Assembly: GCA_021234155.1 (NCBI GenBank)
Contig: JAJEKV010000132.1
Span: 1,841,716-1,905,715 of the forward strand
From: Isoetes taiwanensis
Lineage: Eukaryota; Streptophyta; Lycopodiopsida; Isoetales; Isoetaceae
DNA length: 64,000 bases
Direction of reading: 5' to 3'
Positions within the stretch are counted from its first letter, which is position 1. The number at the start of each line of letters is the position of its first letter. This document shows positions 1 to 11,459 of the stretch, piece after piece. The notes beneath the pieces were generated by a model that ran no database searches, was not told the origin of the DNA, and saw only the letters and a program-made list of their open reading frames with translations. The translations under genes and the position numbers were made by a program.

Positions 1-547
1 CCATGGACCTAGTGCAACGGAAGACGATAAAGTCGAGAAAGAGGAAGAGAGAGAATTTTGCAGCGGAAATCGTGGCCGTCCAAATTTTAGGGCAAAATTT
101 TAGACCATCAGATTTAGGGCAACATACACGACAGACATACAATATAATTTTATAATATAGGATATAAAGGAGGATATACTAGAAAATATTTTTTTTTTTT
201 TTAAGTTTGCCATTCAATTGAAGGGTGACATTTCCAAAAGCCCTTCAAGTTGAATGGCATTTTTTTCCTCTTGCCGTTCATTTGCAGGCTGAAAAAAAGA
301 CGACCGTTCTTTGAAGGGCCAAAGGCCTCTTGAATGTTCAAATTCATTTTGCTTCTTTTTTTTCCCTGAACAGAGATGGCGGCTATGGCGGCCGTTCTTG
401 AGTCATCTGTTGACTCAGGACATTCCTTTGCGAACCCAACAGTCTCCTTTTGAACGGGAGGTGCCCTGTAATGTTGCTACCTCGACGTGGCATGCCACGT
501 AACGCTTGATTTTAAGGCCTTTGACAAGCCTTGGACACAGCTCCGCT
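1..547. other. Upstream flank of CBR1 with short inverted repeat
   Basis: No gene is recognised here. A short inverted repeat pairs 209-225 with 241-257 (arms GCCATTCAATTGAAGGG and its near complement), beside a long T run at about 190-202. A further related CCCTTCAA-type motif lies near 310. This could be a small fold-back repeat or part of the promoter or 5' leader of the gene starting at 548. No clear TATA box can be assigned. Confidence 0.4.
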
Positions 548-2529
548 ATGGCGGCCTTTCTTGAGCTCTTGCTCCATGACAAGTCTACCCAATTGGGCCT
601 GGCAGTTGCTGTTGTTTCTATTCTGACTGGTGCCATTTTCATCGCGATCTCAAGCTCTAAACCCAAAAGTAAGTCTTGTTGCCAATGCATTTTGCAATAT
701 TAGTGTATTAAAGTACAGATCCGTGTATTGGAGCAAATCTTTCTTTAAGTTTCCTCTTTTGGTGCTTGGCAGCTTGTGTGACAAAGTAGGCCGGTTTTGT
801 GAATGACTGATTAACTAAAACGATTCTTCTTGTTGCTTCTGTACAGAGGCTTTGAATCCGGAGACATGGATAAAATTCAGGCTTATCAAGCGTACTCAAG
901 TTAGTCACAATGTTGCTAAGTTTCGATTTGCTCTGCAAACTCCACAGACAATTTTGGGCTTGCCAATAGGCCAGCACATGAGTTGCAGGTTGTTATTCGC
1001 TCATAAGCAAAATATTGAGAGGTACTCGGTTAATTATGTTACCCTGCAGTGGCTTTGACAAGGACAATACGGAGGTTATCAAGCCATATACTCCAACTAC
1101 CCTTGATACAGACGTTGGTTACTTTGAGCTTGTTGTAAAGGTTCGTCTTCCTTTTATTGAAATTCACCCTTTTTCACGTCTGTTAGTTCTTATGAGATGT
1201 TTTCTCTTCGTGACCAGATGTACCCTGAAGGCAGGATGTCACATCATTTTAGCCACTTGAAAGTTGGAGACTACCTTGCATGCAAGGGTCCAAAGGTGTG
1301 TACAGTTGTGCACATATTGCATCATAGTTTCGAATTTCTTATTGATTTACATTATTTTGTACTATCTGCTCACCATTAAAGCTCTATGCCATAGGGACGT
1401 TTTCAATACAAGCTAAATCAGACAAGGGCATTTGGAATGCTTGCTGGTGGTTCTGGGCTGACTCCAATGTTCCAGGTACAGTCACTTAAAGTATTCTTGA
1501 AATGTTTTTTGATAACTTTTACTCACCAGGGAGGTATGGTGTAGGTCACACGAGCTATCCTTGAAAACCCCAAAGACAAGACTAAGGTTTACTTGATCTA
1601 TGGAAATGTCACATATGAAGATATTTTACTTAAGGTAAGTTTTTTAACATGGCAGCAGTTTCTATCCATTCTTCATAGTCTTCAACAATTCTTCTCTTAT
1701 ATTGAAATCAGAGATAAGCATGATCTTTCCATGCCACATGCAGAGACTGCCCACTAGGTTCTGTATGATTCTTTGCTGTACATTAGAATGTCCTTTGTAA
1801 AAATACATAAAAGGCTGTAAAATGCCTGTTGCCAAACATGTAAGTATCCTAGAGATGCACCTTTTACAAAGGTTTTGCAGGGTTATGTTATTTATGCACG
1901 CTTCCGTATTTGTTGATATATGGCACAATGCACATGATTGCAATTGCATAATCATAATTTCATGTGATGCATAGACGTTTCCCAATAGGCGTTTCCCACA
2001 TTACTGATAATTTGTGAGTGTTGTAGTGTTTTCAATCAACTTGCAAGCACTTTTACTGGATTTGTTGGGTTCTCATTGGTGATTACTTCCAGGAAGAACT
2101 TGATAGTTTGGCAAAGAACTTTCCAGACCGTTTCCAAATTTACCATGTTCTTAACAAGGTACAGTCCATCTTATCTGTTCTTATGCAGTTAGTGCATCCA
2201 TTTTTCTACCACATTTATACTTAAAGGCGGTTTTCTTTAGCCTCCTGAGAACTGGACGGGAGGTGTGGGGTTCATAACTGCTGAAATGATTAAGTCCTTT
2301 TGTCCTCCACCAGCACAAGATATTCAGGTAACCTTTATGCATTTTCAGGGAGCTACGTGTGTACATGTGTTTCTAAAGTCAACTTTATGAAGTTAAATGC
2401 AGTTGTGGTCCTAACAGTTGGTTTTCCATCTTAAAGATACTCAGATGTGGACCGCCTGCAATGAACAAAGCAATGGCTGCACACTTGGATGCCCTTGGAT
2501 ATACAAAGGAGACGCAGTTCCAATTTTAG
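548..2529 (+). CDS. CBR1: NADH-cytochrome b5 reductase, nine exons, intact
   Basis: Transfers electrons from NADH through FAD to cytochrome b5 at the ER membrane, feeding fatty-acid desaturation and related reactions (family knowledge). Exons read 548-668, 847-988, 1050-1140, 1218-1295, 1395-1475, 1545-1634, 2093-2158, 2241-2327 and 2437-2529. Every intron is GT-AG, and the sum is 849 nt, or 282 residues, close to the Arabidopsis CBR1 length. The protein has an N-terminal membrane anchor at about residues 15-36. Next come the FAD-binding barrel with KPYTPTT near 99-105 and GRMSHHF at 123-129, then the NADH-binding lobe with GGSGLTP at 162-168 and CGPPAMN at 256-262. It ends in QFQF, as the family does. 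The start at 548 opens directly into the anchor. No break was found. It is the only complete conserved gene in the window. CBR1 is preferred over the mitochondrial-type paralog because of the uncleaved anchor and the overall match. Confidence 0.95.
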
Positions 2530-3299
2530 ATCTATCATCTATGAAATCTATGAAGTTGTGGAATACCACATGACGTGTCGGCCAATACTCTAATTCTTTA
2601 TATTCTTTTTCAAGCTATTTTTACCCTGAAAAGAAAAAGCATATACCTTTACCCTGAAGGGGAAGCATACATGCTCTTAAATGGGTCTGACAAAACCCGC
2701 TATTTGGGTTTATTGTCGAATGAATCTACATGAATTAATTCCTTTGAAACTTTCATCCTTCATTATTTTAGTGTAACTCTGTTATCATGGTACAAATGTG
2801 AAAATGATAAAGCGGCCATTCCGTACCATTAGACTTCCTGCCTGCGAATGGATTATTTATTTTTGCATGCACAATTTTTATCAAATCTTTGAAAGGATCC
2901 TGAGGCAACAAAATCTTTGAAGGAATTGGCTAAACTGATAGAAATTGAGGCAGTGGTAATAAGATGGGAATAACATCTCAAGCCAAACCAGCAGGAGCTC
3001 GTATGGTAAAAGCAATCGTATGGTTATAGAGCTATCGGAAATGGCATTTTAGTTTTATCCAGGCAGTTGCTGCAGTGCCCAATGTAGTATCGGATGTGCC
3101 ATTGCATTTCCACAAGAAGCGATGTCAAGTTGCAGATGGTAGTCTAGCCATCCCTGTATACGGGACACAAGGGTGTGTGTTTTTTACTAGTTACTTTGCA
3201 TAAAAATATCCAAATGAAGCGATTCTATTACACTCGAAGAGAATTATTACTTGTGTTAATAGCATTGTTGGTGCTTGGTTTAGACTTTGTGTTTGGAAG
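2530..3299. other. Intergenic stretch downstream of CBR1
   Basis: Follows the CBR1 stop and probably contains its 3' UTR. AT-rich stretches between 2590 and 2880 could carry polyadenylation signals, but none is decisive. The sequence at 3060-3180 stays open in one frame, but the peptide is not recognised. No RNA gene or transposon end is visible. Confidence 0.4.
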
Positions 3300-3545
3300 G
3301 TAGATTATCACAGCAGTAGTGCAGAGTTAAAATCTGAGATGCAAACTAAGTTGTTGGATTCCAATGCTTCTGGGTTGCATTGCATACTGCCATTTTTGGG
3401 TTAAGAAGAAACCAGAAACAATACGGAGGGTTAGGAAGAAACAAAACATACGGTCAAATGGTGAAATTCTTTATTGAATTGACCAGGTCGCTGACGAAGA
3501 GAAAGGAAGAAGAATGGGACACGGCATTGCAGAGGACTAAGTCTC
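3300..3545 (+). pseudogene. Degraded copy of the two-membrane-helix family seen at 49.5 kb
   Basis: DNA at 3303-3410 aligns almost base for base with 49755-49860. Translated, it reads ITAVVQS, a stop, then NLRCKLSCWIPMLLGCIA, matching ITAVAQSSNLKCKLS and IPMLLSCIAS of the other copy. A further match, IDQVADEEKG against IDKAVAGEKG, lies near 3475-3505. The piece has an in-frame stop, a frameshift after the second helix, and no N-terminal half, so it is a fragment. It is informative because it keeps a Trp codon where the 49.5-kb copy has a stop. Function is unknown; the family is recalled only as plant proteins with two predicted membrane helices. Confidence 0.7.
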
Positions 3546-3605
3546 CTGGATTGCTCATAAAGGATCGTCCACAGAAGAAGCTGGAAACAACATTCCGGCT
3601 CAAAA

Positions 3606-3971
3606 ATGTGGGATTTTAGCAAGATGTGGCAGTTTTTTGGCCAATCCAGAGGCAATGCGGCAAATCAGGCCCCTGCCGGAGATGCAGTTGTAATTGAGAA
3701 CAAAACAGGCAGCGAGATATATCTGCGAGAAGCTAATCGGCATATTAGAGGGCCTCTTCGCCATACGATCCTCCCTGATTCTACCGCAACTGTGCCTGCT
3801 ACTGGAGACACCTATTTCCGATGGGGTGTTTATGTGCCAATGCCAACGGAACCCAAATCCGACCGCAGCGCTAACTGCCATATTGAACAGCAGGATCTGC
3901 GCAATTGCTCTAAAATCACTATCCATTCAGACGGTGGTGACTATAAGATCCAGAAGCAGCCCCGAACTTAG
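3606..3971 (+). CDS. Hypothetical 121-residue protein
   Basis: Open from an ATG at 3606 to a TAG at 3969, with a possible alternative start at 3624 (MWQFFGQ). I do not recognise the family. The product is soluble-looking and has no signal peptide. It contains a segment VVIENKTGSEIYLREA that reads like a small beta-rich domain, followed by TGDTYFRWGVYVPMP and two cysteines (residues about 91 and 100). Codon use and length are compatible with a real coding exon. The ORF follows directly on the degraded two-helix copy and precedes a fold-back element, so it may be the surviving exon of a broken gene rather than a complete one. A chance ORF is not excluded. Confidence 0.35.
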   Translation: MWDFSKMWQFFGQSRGNAANQAPAGDAVVIENKTGSEIYLREANRHIRGPLRHTILPDSTATVPATGDTYFRWGVYVPMPTEPKSDRSANCHIEQQDLRNCSKITIHSDGGDYKIQKQPRT

Positions 3972-4034
3972 CAGGAGTTCTTGGTATGTTTTAGCCCTGT
4001 TTTTGGTCCAGTATTATTCATACGTTGTTTCATC

Positions 4035-4800
4035 CGTAAACGTCCACAGGGAGGAAATTTCTTGTTTTTTAGCCTTTTGTTCAAAACAGTAAACAACCTG
4101 CTGGGGAGCTCCGGCGGCGCCGCCAGAGCTCCGCCAAGAAACCTCCAGAAGGTTTTTTTATTTCAGTTGGATCACTCTGGCTTTCCAGAAGATTTTCTGA
4201 TTTCAGAAGCTGAAGGTTACGCCTTGCAAAGCTCTGGCTATGGAGGTCGGACTGTGTTTAAACCTCCGTTTATTGTGTTTTCCGGATGCCATGCCTCTGC
4301 CATACTAGTTTGTTCCACGGCAAACAGAGCTTCCCATGCCATAGCTCCGCCACAGTAGTTCCGTCATACTGATGCATGAAAAGAACTGTCACAAAACAAA
4401 AGAAACAAGCAAGCTTGCAAAACAAAACGCTCCAGCCAGCCCGGTTCGATGCTCAGGCGGCGCCGCCAACGCTCTGCCAAGAAACCTCCAGAAGGTTTTT
4501 TTTGAAAGCCATAGCCGGAGACTCTGAAGCCCGTTGAAAGCCATAGCCAGAAGACATAGCCATAGCTCGGAAGCTCTAAAGCCGGATTTTCATCTGATCA
4601 GACGCCCAGAAGCTCTGAAAGCCGGATTTTCAATCTATTCAAAAGCCATAAAAAGCCTTACCCGGAAGCCTTACCCTCAATCTGTCTGCGCAGGCCTGGT
4701 GATTTGGAGCAGGAAAGAACCGCCGGCCCGTTTGTGGTACTCTGCTCTAGAACAAATTTTTTTCGCCTAGCAAAAATTTCCTCCCTGTGGACCGTTTACG
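4035..4800. mobile_element. Terminal-inverted-repeat element, non-autonomous, 766 bp
   Basis: The left end (CGTAAACGTCCACAGGGAGG, continuing into AAATTT) is inverted at the right end (AAATTTCCTCCCTGTGGACC then GTTTACG), giving terminal inverted repeats of about 30-40 bp with one indel. Inside, a block starting GGCGGCGCCGCCA and running through GCCAAGAAACCTCCAGAAGG occurs twice as a direct repeat, near 4111-4157 and 4456-4503. No transposase ORF is present. A target duplication could not be read from the flanks. Mutator-like or fold-back origin is possible but unproven. Confidence 0.75.
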
Positions 4801-4806
4801 TGGCGC

Positions 4807-4926
4807 AACCGCAATGGCTCGGGGGTTTCCTGAAATAAACCCCCTGGCGGCGCCGCTCGCGGCTGCCGCCGCTCGCGGGCGGCCGCCAGGGGGTTTATTT
4901 CAGGAAACCCCCTCCCCATTGCGGTT
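4807..4926. repeat. 120-bp near-perfect palindrome (fold-back element)
   Basis: Left arm 4807-4852 and right arm 4881-4926 are inverted copies with a few mismatches. The arms start AACCGCAATGG, carry GGGGGTTTCCTGAAATAAAC, and are joined by a GC-rich loop of about 28 bases. The hairpin abuts the 766-bp element at its left. It could be a MITE or a dead fold-back. No ORF is present. Confidence 0.85.
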
Positions 4927-5499
4927 TCCTCCATCATAAACTTTTTATTCCAAGTTTTCATCACTTAATAATTTGTTCCCGACTGAACGAACTACATCGA
5001 GTTTCTCTTGTTAGCCTAGAACTCTTTTTCTACACTTTTAATTAGAAATTCGTAAACAACGGGAGGGGCTTTTTTATTTTTATTTAGCACGTTTGCACAA
5101 ATGCAAGTGGACACTTTGAAGCAATTTTAGAGTGTCCACGTTGCTGCCAATTAAGATTTTTGTCCACGTGGATCACTTTCCATCATTGGATTTGATCGAC
5201 GGTCACGAAAATTAATGGAAATTCCACCGTGTCTTCCAAAGTTATGCCGGCGTTGGGAAAGCTACGGCGGGGCAGAGTTTCTTTTGCTTACGATTTTTCC
5301 AGAGCATCTCCGTTTCTCTGTTTGCTTTACCATAGTCCGTCGCTTGCTATATTTTCTGAGTTCTATTTCTTCGGCATACAATTCATGCTCTTTCTAGGGT
5401 TGTTGTTGGCAAAATAACACCTCCTCTGATAATCGGCATCCACTGGGTTCGCGGTTCAACAAAGAAAAGGTTTGATTCTTAGGGTCGGCCCGGGAAGAG

Positions 5500-7482
5500 C
5501 ATATCGCTTTTTCGGTTTTTGGGGTCGCGATCAGCCGAATGGCGGAAATTGGCCTTTTGTGAAGCAACACTATGTCACGATAAATGAGACAACAGGGAGT
5601 GCTCTGTTCTATTTTTCGTGGAAGCTGCAACGAATTCAACCTTTAAGCCCTTGGCCCTTTGGCTTAATGGAGGTAAGACTGGTAATTTGGCATAGAGGTG
5701 AATGTTACATTTGCCTTGATCTCGATAACTTTGTTATTAGGTATTAGGTCCTGGGTGTTCCTCAATGGGAGGTGGAGCATTCACGAAACGGGCCCCGCTT
5801 TTTTTCCAAATGGTGCGGGTTATGGCTCAAACCGAATAGATATACATGGAAGAAAGGCTCCTCTCTTCTTTAGACTTCGAATTCGGTACGTTCAAATGCC
5901 TTCGATTTTCCTAATTTCTCGATCTTGCCATTTGCGCCATGAATCTTCTTTTCGTGGAGTCCCCTATTAAAGTTGGTTTTTCCTATTCAAATACTAGCTC
6001 GAGGAGTATAATATAGCTACAATGATGAAAAGGCAGTAAGTATTTGATTCGTTTGTCTCGTAGATTCTCTACTTTCCGCCTTATTTATTTAGCCTCGCCT
6101 TTATGGTTGTGTGCAATCATTAAGCTATGTTCGAGAGACTCTCCATTTAATATCACTATTCTTGTAAATAATATTAGAAATGCTACGCATTTGGCAAAGG
6201 CATTGTATTATTCAACAGCTTTTTTGTTTTGTTTCTGACCTGGGGATTCTGTACAATTTACGTTCAACTGGTTAAAAAAGTTTTCAGAGTACAAGAACCA
6301 CGATTTGTATCTCAATTGGAGAAAGCTATGCAGGTCATAAATTAATTGTCATTTTCGATGTAGATGGTATAGTCTTACTGGAACTTGGTTATCTGTGGCT
6401 CTGTGCAGGACATTACATTCCTCAGCTTGCTATTGCTTTTCTTCACTTCAATGAAATCCATAGAAACTTCAAGTTCAACATGAAGGGAATTGCAGTAGGT
6501 TTATTTGAAGTTAAACCCCAATATATTTGTTATAGAATTCTCATGTTCCATGCCGATTGGATCAACAGCTTGGAAACCCAGCTTTGAATATGCCAGCAGA
6601 TACTGCTGTCAGCTCTACTAAAAGCCTCTTCAATATGATGAGCATGAGCTTACCAATGACATCGTTCCGGTTCTTAAAGCATTGCTGAAGAGGGGGCTAC
6701 GCATCTGGATCTTCAGGTATTTTTGTTCGTTTTTAGACCATATATATCTGCCAATACTAAGCTGCTAACCGGATACCGACACATATTCAGATTGCTTGCG
6801 GAAAATAAATATGTCATAGAATTGTGCTATTCGTCCATGTCAGTAGATTCAAAATTCAACCTCGATGGATAAAAGCTAATTCCCTCAATATTTTACCTAT
6901 TCTGCCACTTTGTTCCCCTACACGGTCACTGGCCAGTCGATGTCATATAATTTACCATCTGCATTGTTGGTTTTAAATTAAGATATTTCAACACCAAACT
7001 ATAATGATGGTAATTGTTTTTTTATTGACATGTACAGTGGAGACGAGGATTCTGTGGTCCCTTTTTTGGGAACACGCATGTTGGTTAATAAAATTGCAAA
7101 GGAATTGAAGCTACCAGTGACTTCGGCATATAGGCCTTGGTACTTAGATGATCAGGTATTTTACTTGCCATGTTTGTTCTCACCTATACAAAGTCTTTCT
7201 AAATTCTTCGTGTATAAGGTTGCTGGATGGTCACAAGCGTATGCAAATCTGACATTTGCAACTGTAAGAGGAGCAGCGCACATGGTCCCATTTTCACAAC
7301 CTGAATTGTGTCAGGACAAACACTCTATCGGCACAATAATGATGTTATATGACATTCACACATTCTTCATTGGCAGACCACTGTTGCTAAAGCAACGAAA
7401 CTTCAATGGAATCGATTCCTGCAAACATGAAACGTTGAAACCATGGTTATACTCCTACAATCCAAACAGATACTGCAAATAA
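5500..7482 (+). pseudogene. Serine carboxypeptidase-like (S10) gene, decayed
   Basis: Spliced blocks follow the S10 order. VKQHYVTINETTGSALFYF and, after a frame change, KPLALWLNG end at a donor at 5673. GPGCSSMGGGAFT starts at 5748 after an AG. IGESYAG is followed by an intron from 6333, and HYIPQLAIAFLHFNEI resumes at 6419. GNPALNMP starts near 6569. GDEDSVVPFLGTRMLV (7038-7155) carries the catalytic Asp, and FATVRGAAHMVPFSQPE (7219 on) the catalytic His. The nucleophile motif GESYAG also survives. At least three frameshifts occur (near 5600, 5787 and 6320), plus stops and a missing stretch between about 6030 and 6290. Intron boundaries remain, so this decayed in place rather than arriving as a processed copy. 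The DEDSVVP and SQPE regions resemble class II plant SCPLs. Confidence 0.85.
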
Positions 7483-8700
7483 AAAGTCTGAAGATCCATC
7501 AGCCTTAAAAAAAATGCTGAAAAAAAGTATGACAATTGTTTTAAATGTTAAAATCTCAGCCCAAATCATGGTGTTATAACCATGACCTGTTATAACCATG
7601 GTGTCGTCATGATTTCAAAGTGTAGTATCATGTTCATTCCATTTTGGACTATGGGGATGTGAATGGAATGGATTCTACGAAACGATGTGGGAATCTAGGA
7701 TTAAAACTTTGTTTCTAAATTACTCTATGTTATTTACAGTTGATAAGGATATTTATGTACAAATTAACGGGCTAACGGATTGGGTTAGTTAAATCGATAT
7801 CCCTGACCTACTACAGAAAACCGACCAGTTCTTGGATTCAAGCATGCTTTATTTTTTTCTTTAAGAAATCTGCCAATCCAGGATCAACAATTCTCTTCAT
7901 GTTTTCCAATACCAGGTTATGTGGACATTATTTTTTCCAAATCCAGTAGCGATTGTTCCAATTTATTTATCCTCCCAAAAGACGACTGCTCTTTTGCTAG
8001 CCCAGTGTTGGGCTTCAATTTTCTGAATATGGCTATGGCTTTCAGCAAGCTTTGTGATGGGAATTAGATGGCATCATAAATTTCGGGACCCTAAAAAAAA
8101 AAGGTAAATCCTGATATGCAACTTAGGCTGCTTTGTAGATTTATAGGCATGGCAGATCGAAATAGAAAAATAATATTTATATAAAAATAGTCATACTCTC
8201 AGAAACATCACAGGCTTAGACATATGCTCCTTTGTAGATTTATAGGTATGGTGGATCAAAATAAAAGATAATGTATAATGCACTGGAAGACGAAAACTAT
8301 ATTTTTTAACGGAAACTATATTTTTTATTTTGTAACTAGAAATTAGCACTGCTTTTGATGGCATTGATATAGGGAACTTTCCGTAAGAAGTAATCAAACG
8401 TGCTTTTGACTAGTTCCTCATGGATTCCTATTTTTGTTTCTTCTATGGAAACTTCTGTTGGTGGCGGAGCTTAAAAACCACCGGCATTATTTTGTACGCA
8501 AAACAATTTTCATACGTAAAACCATAAGCCACCGGTTTTGAGCCAAAGATTCATACAAAACAATTTTCAAAACAATTTTAAGCGGAGCCAGTTACAGAAA
8601 CCATAAGCCGCTTAAGCCACCAGTATTGTTTTGTACAAAATAATTTCATATAATTTGACACAGTTAATACACAAGGCATACTGATCCATCGTAACATCCT
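7483..8700. other. Non-coding spacer with a small direct repeat
   Basis: Nothing gene-like is recognised. A block resembling TTTGTAGATTTATAGGCATG followed by GCAGATCGAAATA occurs near 8132 and again, diverged, near 8230, spaced by about 96 bp. The rest is AT-rich and has no visible transposon ends. Confidence 0.4.
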
Positions 8701-8707
8701 CTGCAGT

Positions 8708-8940
8708 CAGAACCGCCATTTTCTTGCATTCGCCGACAAAGAACCGCCATTTTCTTGCAAAGAAAAATTGCAATGAACAAGGCAATGGATTTTCTTGCAA
8801 TGAAGCGATTGCATTTGGTTCTAAGAAGAAGGCGCCATTTTCTTGCAAAACGAATGCAATGAATAAAGTGCAATGGATTTTCTTGCAATGAACAGTGCAT
8901 TTGCCGGCAAAGAACCGCCATTTTCTTGCAAAGAAACCCT
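8708..8940. repeat. Minisatellite built on an AACCGCCATTTTCTTGCA motif
   Basis: The core AACCGCCATTTTCTTGCA, or shorter forms of it, recurs at about 8711, 8741, 8830 and 8915. The recurrences are separated by TTGCAATGAA-type spacers that repeat at about 8768, 8795, 8855 and 8885. Short open frames across the array on both strands are repeat-driven. The downstream stretch 8941-9237 is open on the plus strand with a basic peptide (RPRRIRRKSSNRPEPKNKRK), which I do not recognise. Confidence 0.7.
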
Positions 8941-9318
8941 TATTATGTCTTGAAACCACTCTTCATTTGTCACACTGTCCTTTGCAATAACAGAATCACA
9001 AAGCAAAACCCGCTTTCCGCATTTGAAATCGCCGAAAAAACTCCAAATGTATTCACGCCGAGACCTCGCCGCATTCGCCGTAAGTCGTCCAACCGGCCGG
9101 AACCGAAAAACAAGAGAAAGATCAAAGAACTCCTTGAAACTCGTCAAAAGCAGCTCCAAATCTGTCAAAGAGACAACGCAATGGATGCTTTCACAGTAGG
9201 GCCCTCCATAGAAGCAAATCGGGGAGCGCAAAGCTAGCCTCAAGAAAATGCTACCATCGCCGAACTACGCCATAGCTGTGATTCGAAAAAGCCCCCTCCA
9301 TTTGTTCATTTAAGGGAA

Positions 9319-9395
9319 CCGCCACGCCGCCGCGAAGTATGGCGCCTGAAAAGTTTCGGGCCACGGAAACTCCTCCCCGTGGCGGTTTCCTATTA
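9319..9395. repeat. Short fold-back repeat
   Basis: GGAACCGCCACG at the left is inverted as CGTGGCGGTTTCC at the right, across about 50 bp. The AACCGC ends resemble those of the 4807-4926 palindrome, so both may belong to one fold-back family. Confidence 0.55.
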
Positions 9396-9499
9396 CCTAA
9401 ATTTAAACAGAACGTTGCATAAGAAAATCGAAGTCAATGTGCAATGGGAATGTTCATCATTAGTGCTAATGTCTAAATACATGATTAATCTAAATTTCG

Positions 9500-10290
9500 T
9501 CATCACCATGTGCACCATTAAGGTTTGTTCCGAAGTATATACTATCACGTTGGCAAATAGACATCATGGACCCTACCTTTGTCAAGTTGAGGAAATGGTA
9601 GCAAAGCTTTTTGTCTACATTTGTATTTGTCAATAAGAACGTGTGCCCCACAATGTCGAGCATTATTCTTGGATGCGTAAAAAACAGTTAGAAACATTCT
9701 GCCTTTTCCCTCCAATGTGACATGCCACGTGGTAAATTTCTAACCCAGGAATGTTACAGAGATTTCTTGACTGAAGCGAAGAACTTCCCGGCCTCCTGTT
9801 ACAGCAAATTTACTCTACGATTCAGCCATTTACCTGCTATTCCAGCCATTTTACCTAGCATTCAGAAGTTTTACCCCTGCATTCCGAAGTTTTACCTTAC
9901 ATTTCAAGGATTTTACAGCTTGCAGAATATTTCTAACTGTCTTCCACGTTACAACAAAGGCAATCTACTGGCATGGAAACAGGGCGACGCGCTCGTCGCC
10001 CTATTTCCATGGCAGGAAAGGCATGTAGATTGCCTTTCTTGTATACGTAGATGTAATAGAGTTTGCAGAAAACAAATAAAACCAATTGCAATGACGTCAA
10101 ATTAACCTCCGCTACTAATGCGTAAAGTTTTATATCACCATATGAACATTGATGAGTGTCCCCTTTTTAATATACTATCATGTTGGCAAATAGACATGAA
10201 TGGCCCTACCTTTTAATCAAGTTGAGACAATAGTAGTAATCTTTCTGGTCTACATTTGTATTAGTTATAGTGTCATAATGTCGGCAGTAG
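9500..10290. repeat. Pair of diverged direct repeats flanking a hairpin
   Basis: The block near 9535-9640, with ATACTATCACGTTGGCAAAT then AGACATCATGG and TCTACATTTGTATT, is repeated near 10165-10270 as ATACTATCATGTTGGCAAAT and onward with substitutions. The copies are about 630 bp apart. The 9956-10037 hairpin lies between them. This may be a tandem duplication or the two ends of a dead element. Confidence 0.6.
9956..10037. repeat. 82-bp two-part palindrome
   Basis: The outer arms AAAGGCAATCTAC (9956-9968) and GTAGATTGCCTTT (10025-10037) pair. The inner arms CATGGAAACAGGGCGACG (9972-9989) and CGTCGCCCTATTTCCATG (9994-10011) pair with one mismatch around a 4-base loop. It would extrude as a stable hairpin. 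It looks like a fold-back MITE. Confidence 0.85.
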
Positions 10291-10613
10291 TACGGGTTGT
10301 GCATGGTCTTGTTTCTAGAACTACATTTTATGATGATAAAGGTTGAGGCTAGTACACTAATGGGTAAGAAAGAGTTCAATAATTACATGATTATATATGT
10401 AATGTGCTAGAGGTTTTGGGGCGGGTGGTTTGGGGGGCAATGCTAGCCATATTGTTTTATAGCTATGACTTCTTCTAGAATAGCCGACAATGTGCACTAC
10501 TCAAGACATGACAATGCAATAATCGCAAATGAAAATTAGTCTTTTGTTAAAGAACATAAGGCACATATTTAACATTCTTTCGGTTGTCCAAAGGGCAAAC
10601 CCTTGGAAGGTGG

Positions 10614-10870
10614 GTTGATGGGCATTTCAAGTCATATAAATCTAAGATGCAGTATTTGGCATTAGTGAGAGGCTTCTTTGCCATCGATTCACGTGAGATG
10701 GCATTAAGGCTGCATCTGGTCATCCATCATTCATTGGTCTCGTAGACATTTCAAGGCCTAGATAAATCTGAACTGCATTATGGCATTAGTGAGAGGCTTC
10801 TTTGCCATCGATTCACGTGAGGCAACGTTAAGGCGCCATCCGATCGTCCAATATTCAATGGTCTCGTAGA
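10614..10870. repeat. Two tandem copies of a 134-bp unit
   Basis: TGGCATTAGTGAGAGGCTTC followed by TTTGCCATCGATTCACGTGA occurs at 10657 and again at 10791, a 134-bp shift. The flanking TTCAAG...AAATCT and TCAT/CAATGGTCTCGTAGA parts repeat as well, with point differences. No coding capacity is seen. Confidence 0.8.
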
Positions 10871-11459
10871 TCTACCCTGCGTACATAACTAGGGAAGAGG
10901 ATCTACGTTTGGAGCTTTCGCTGTGGCAGATGAGAGGGCCGTACATGCGAACCAGATGGACTACACTCCCTACATTTTGCATCATTCTCTTTCAGGCCAT
11001 TAGAGGGCGATAACTAGTATCAAATTTTCACCTGATGTTGTCTTCTTGGCAGCTCTTCTATAGATAAGGCGATAAGATATGGCGATCTTCTGATAAAAAG
11101 CTTGAAAAGACTCTCCAAAGCCATGGCGAAGGTATATTAGGTTTTGCATGGTCTACATATTTATTATTGTACTTTTGAAAGTAAGGTTGCTGCTTTTTAT
11201 TGATATAAAGAGTTATAGACAAGCAGCATATTGTCTAGTACTATAAACTTTCCTCTACATCTTCTCCAAGTGGATACTACATAAGTGGAAGTCAACGTCC
11301 TAGACTCAAAGATCCCTATAGCCGAAATGGAAGAATTATAACAATAACAAGTAAAGTAGAAAATAGGAACAAAAACTGCCCCAAATAGAAAGTGCTCTTG
11401 TCCCCTGCATTCACTACACTTGCCTTCAAAAAATAGATTCCAGGTACATTTGCTATGTT
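10871..11459. other. Non-coding spacer
   Basis: No gene, RNA or transposon end is recognised. The sequence is AT-rich toward the right, where it runs into the WDR5-like remnant. Confidence 0.35.

Noticed and set aside
415-690. Minus-strand open frame overlapping CBR1 exon 1
   Set aside because: It is the shadow of the CBR1 coding strand and flank; no similarity is recognised.
8664-9243. Minus-strand frames of 85-140 codons over the minisatellite
   Set aside because: The repeated ARKWR and NGG-type peptides come from the tandem AACCGCCATTTTCTTGCA motif, not from a gene.
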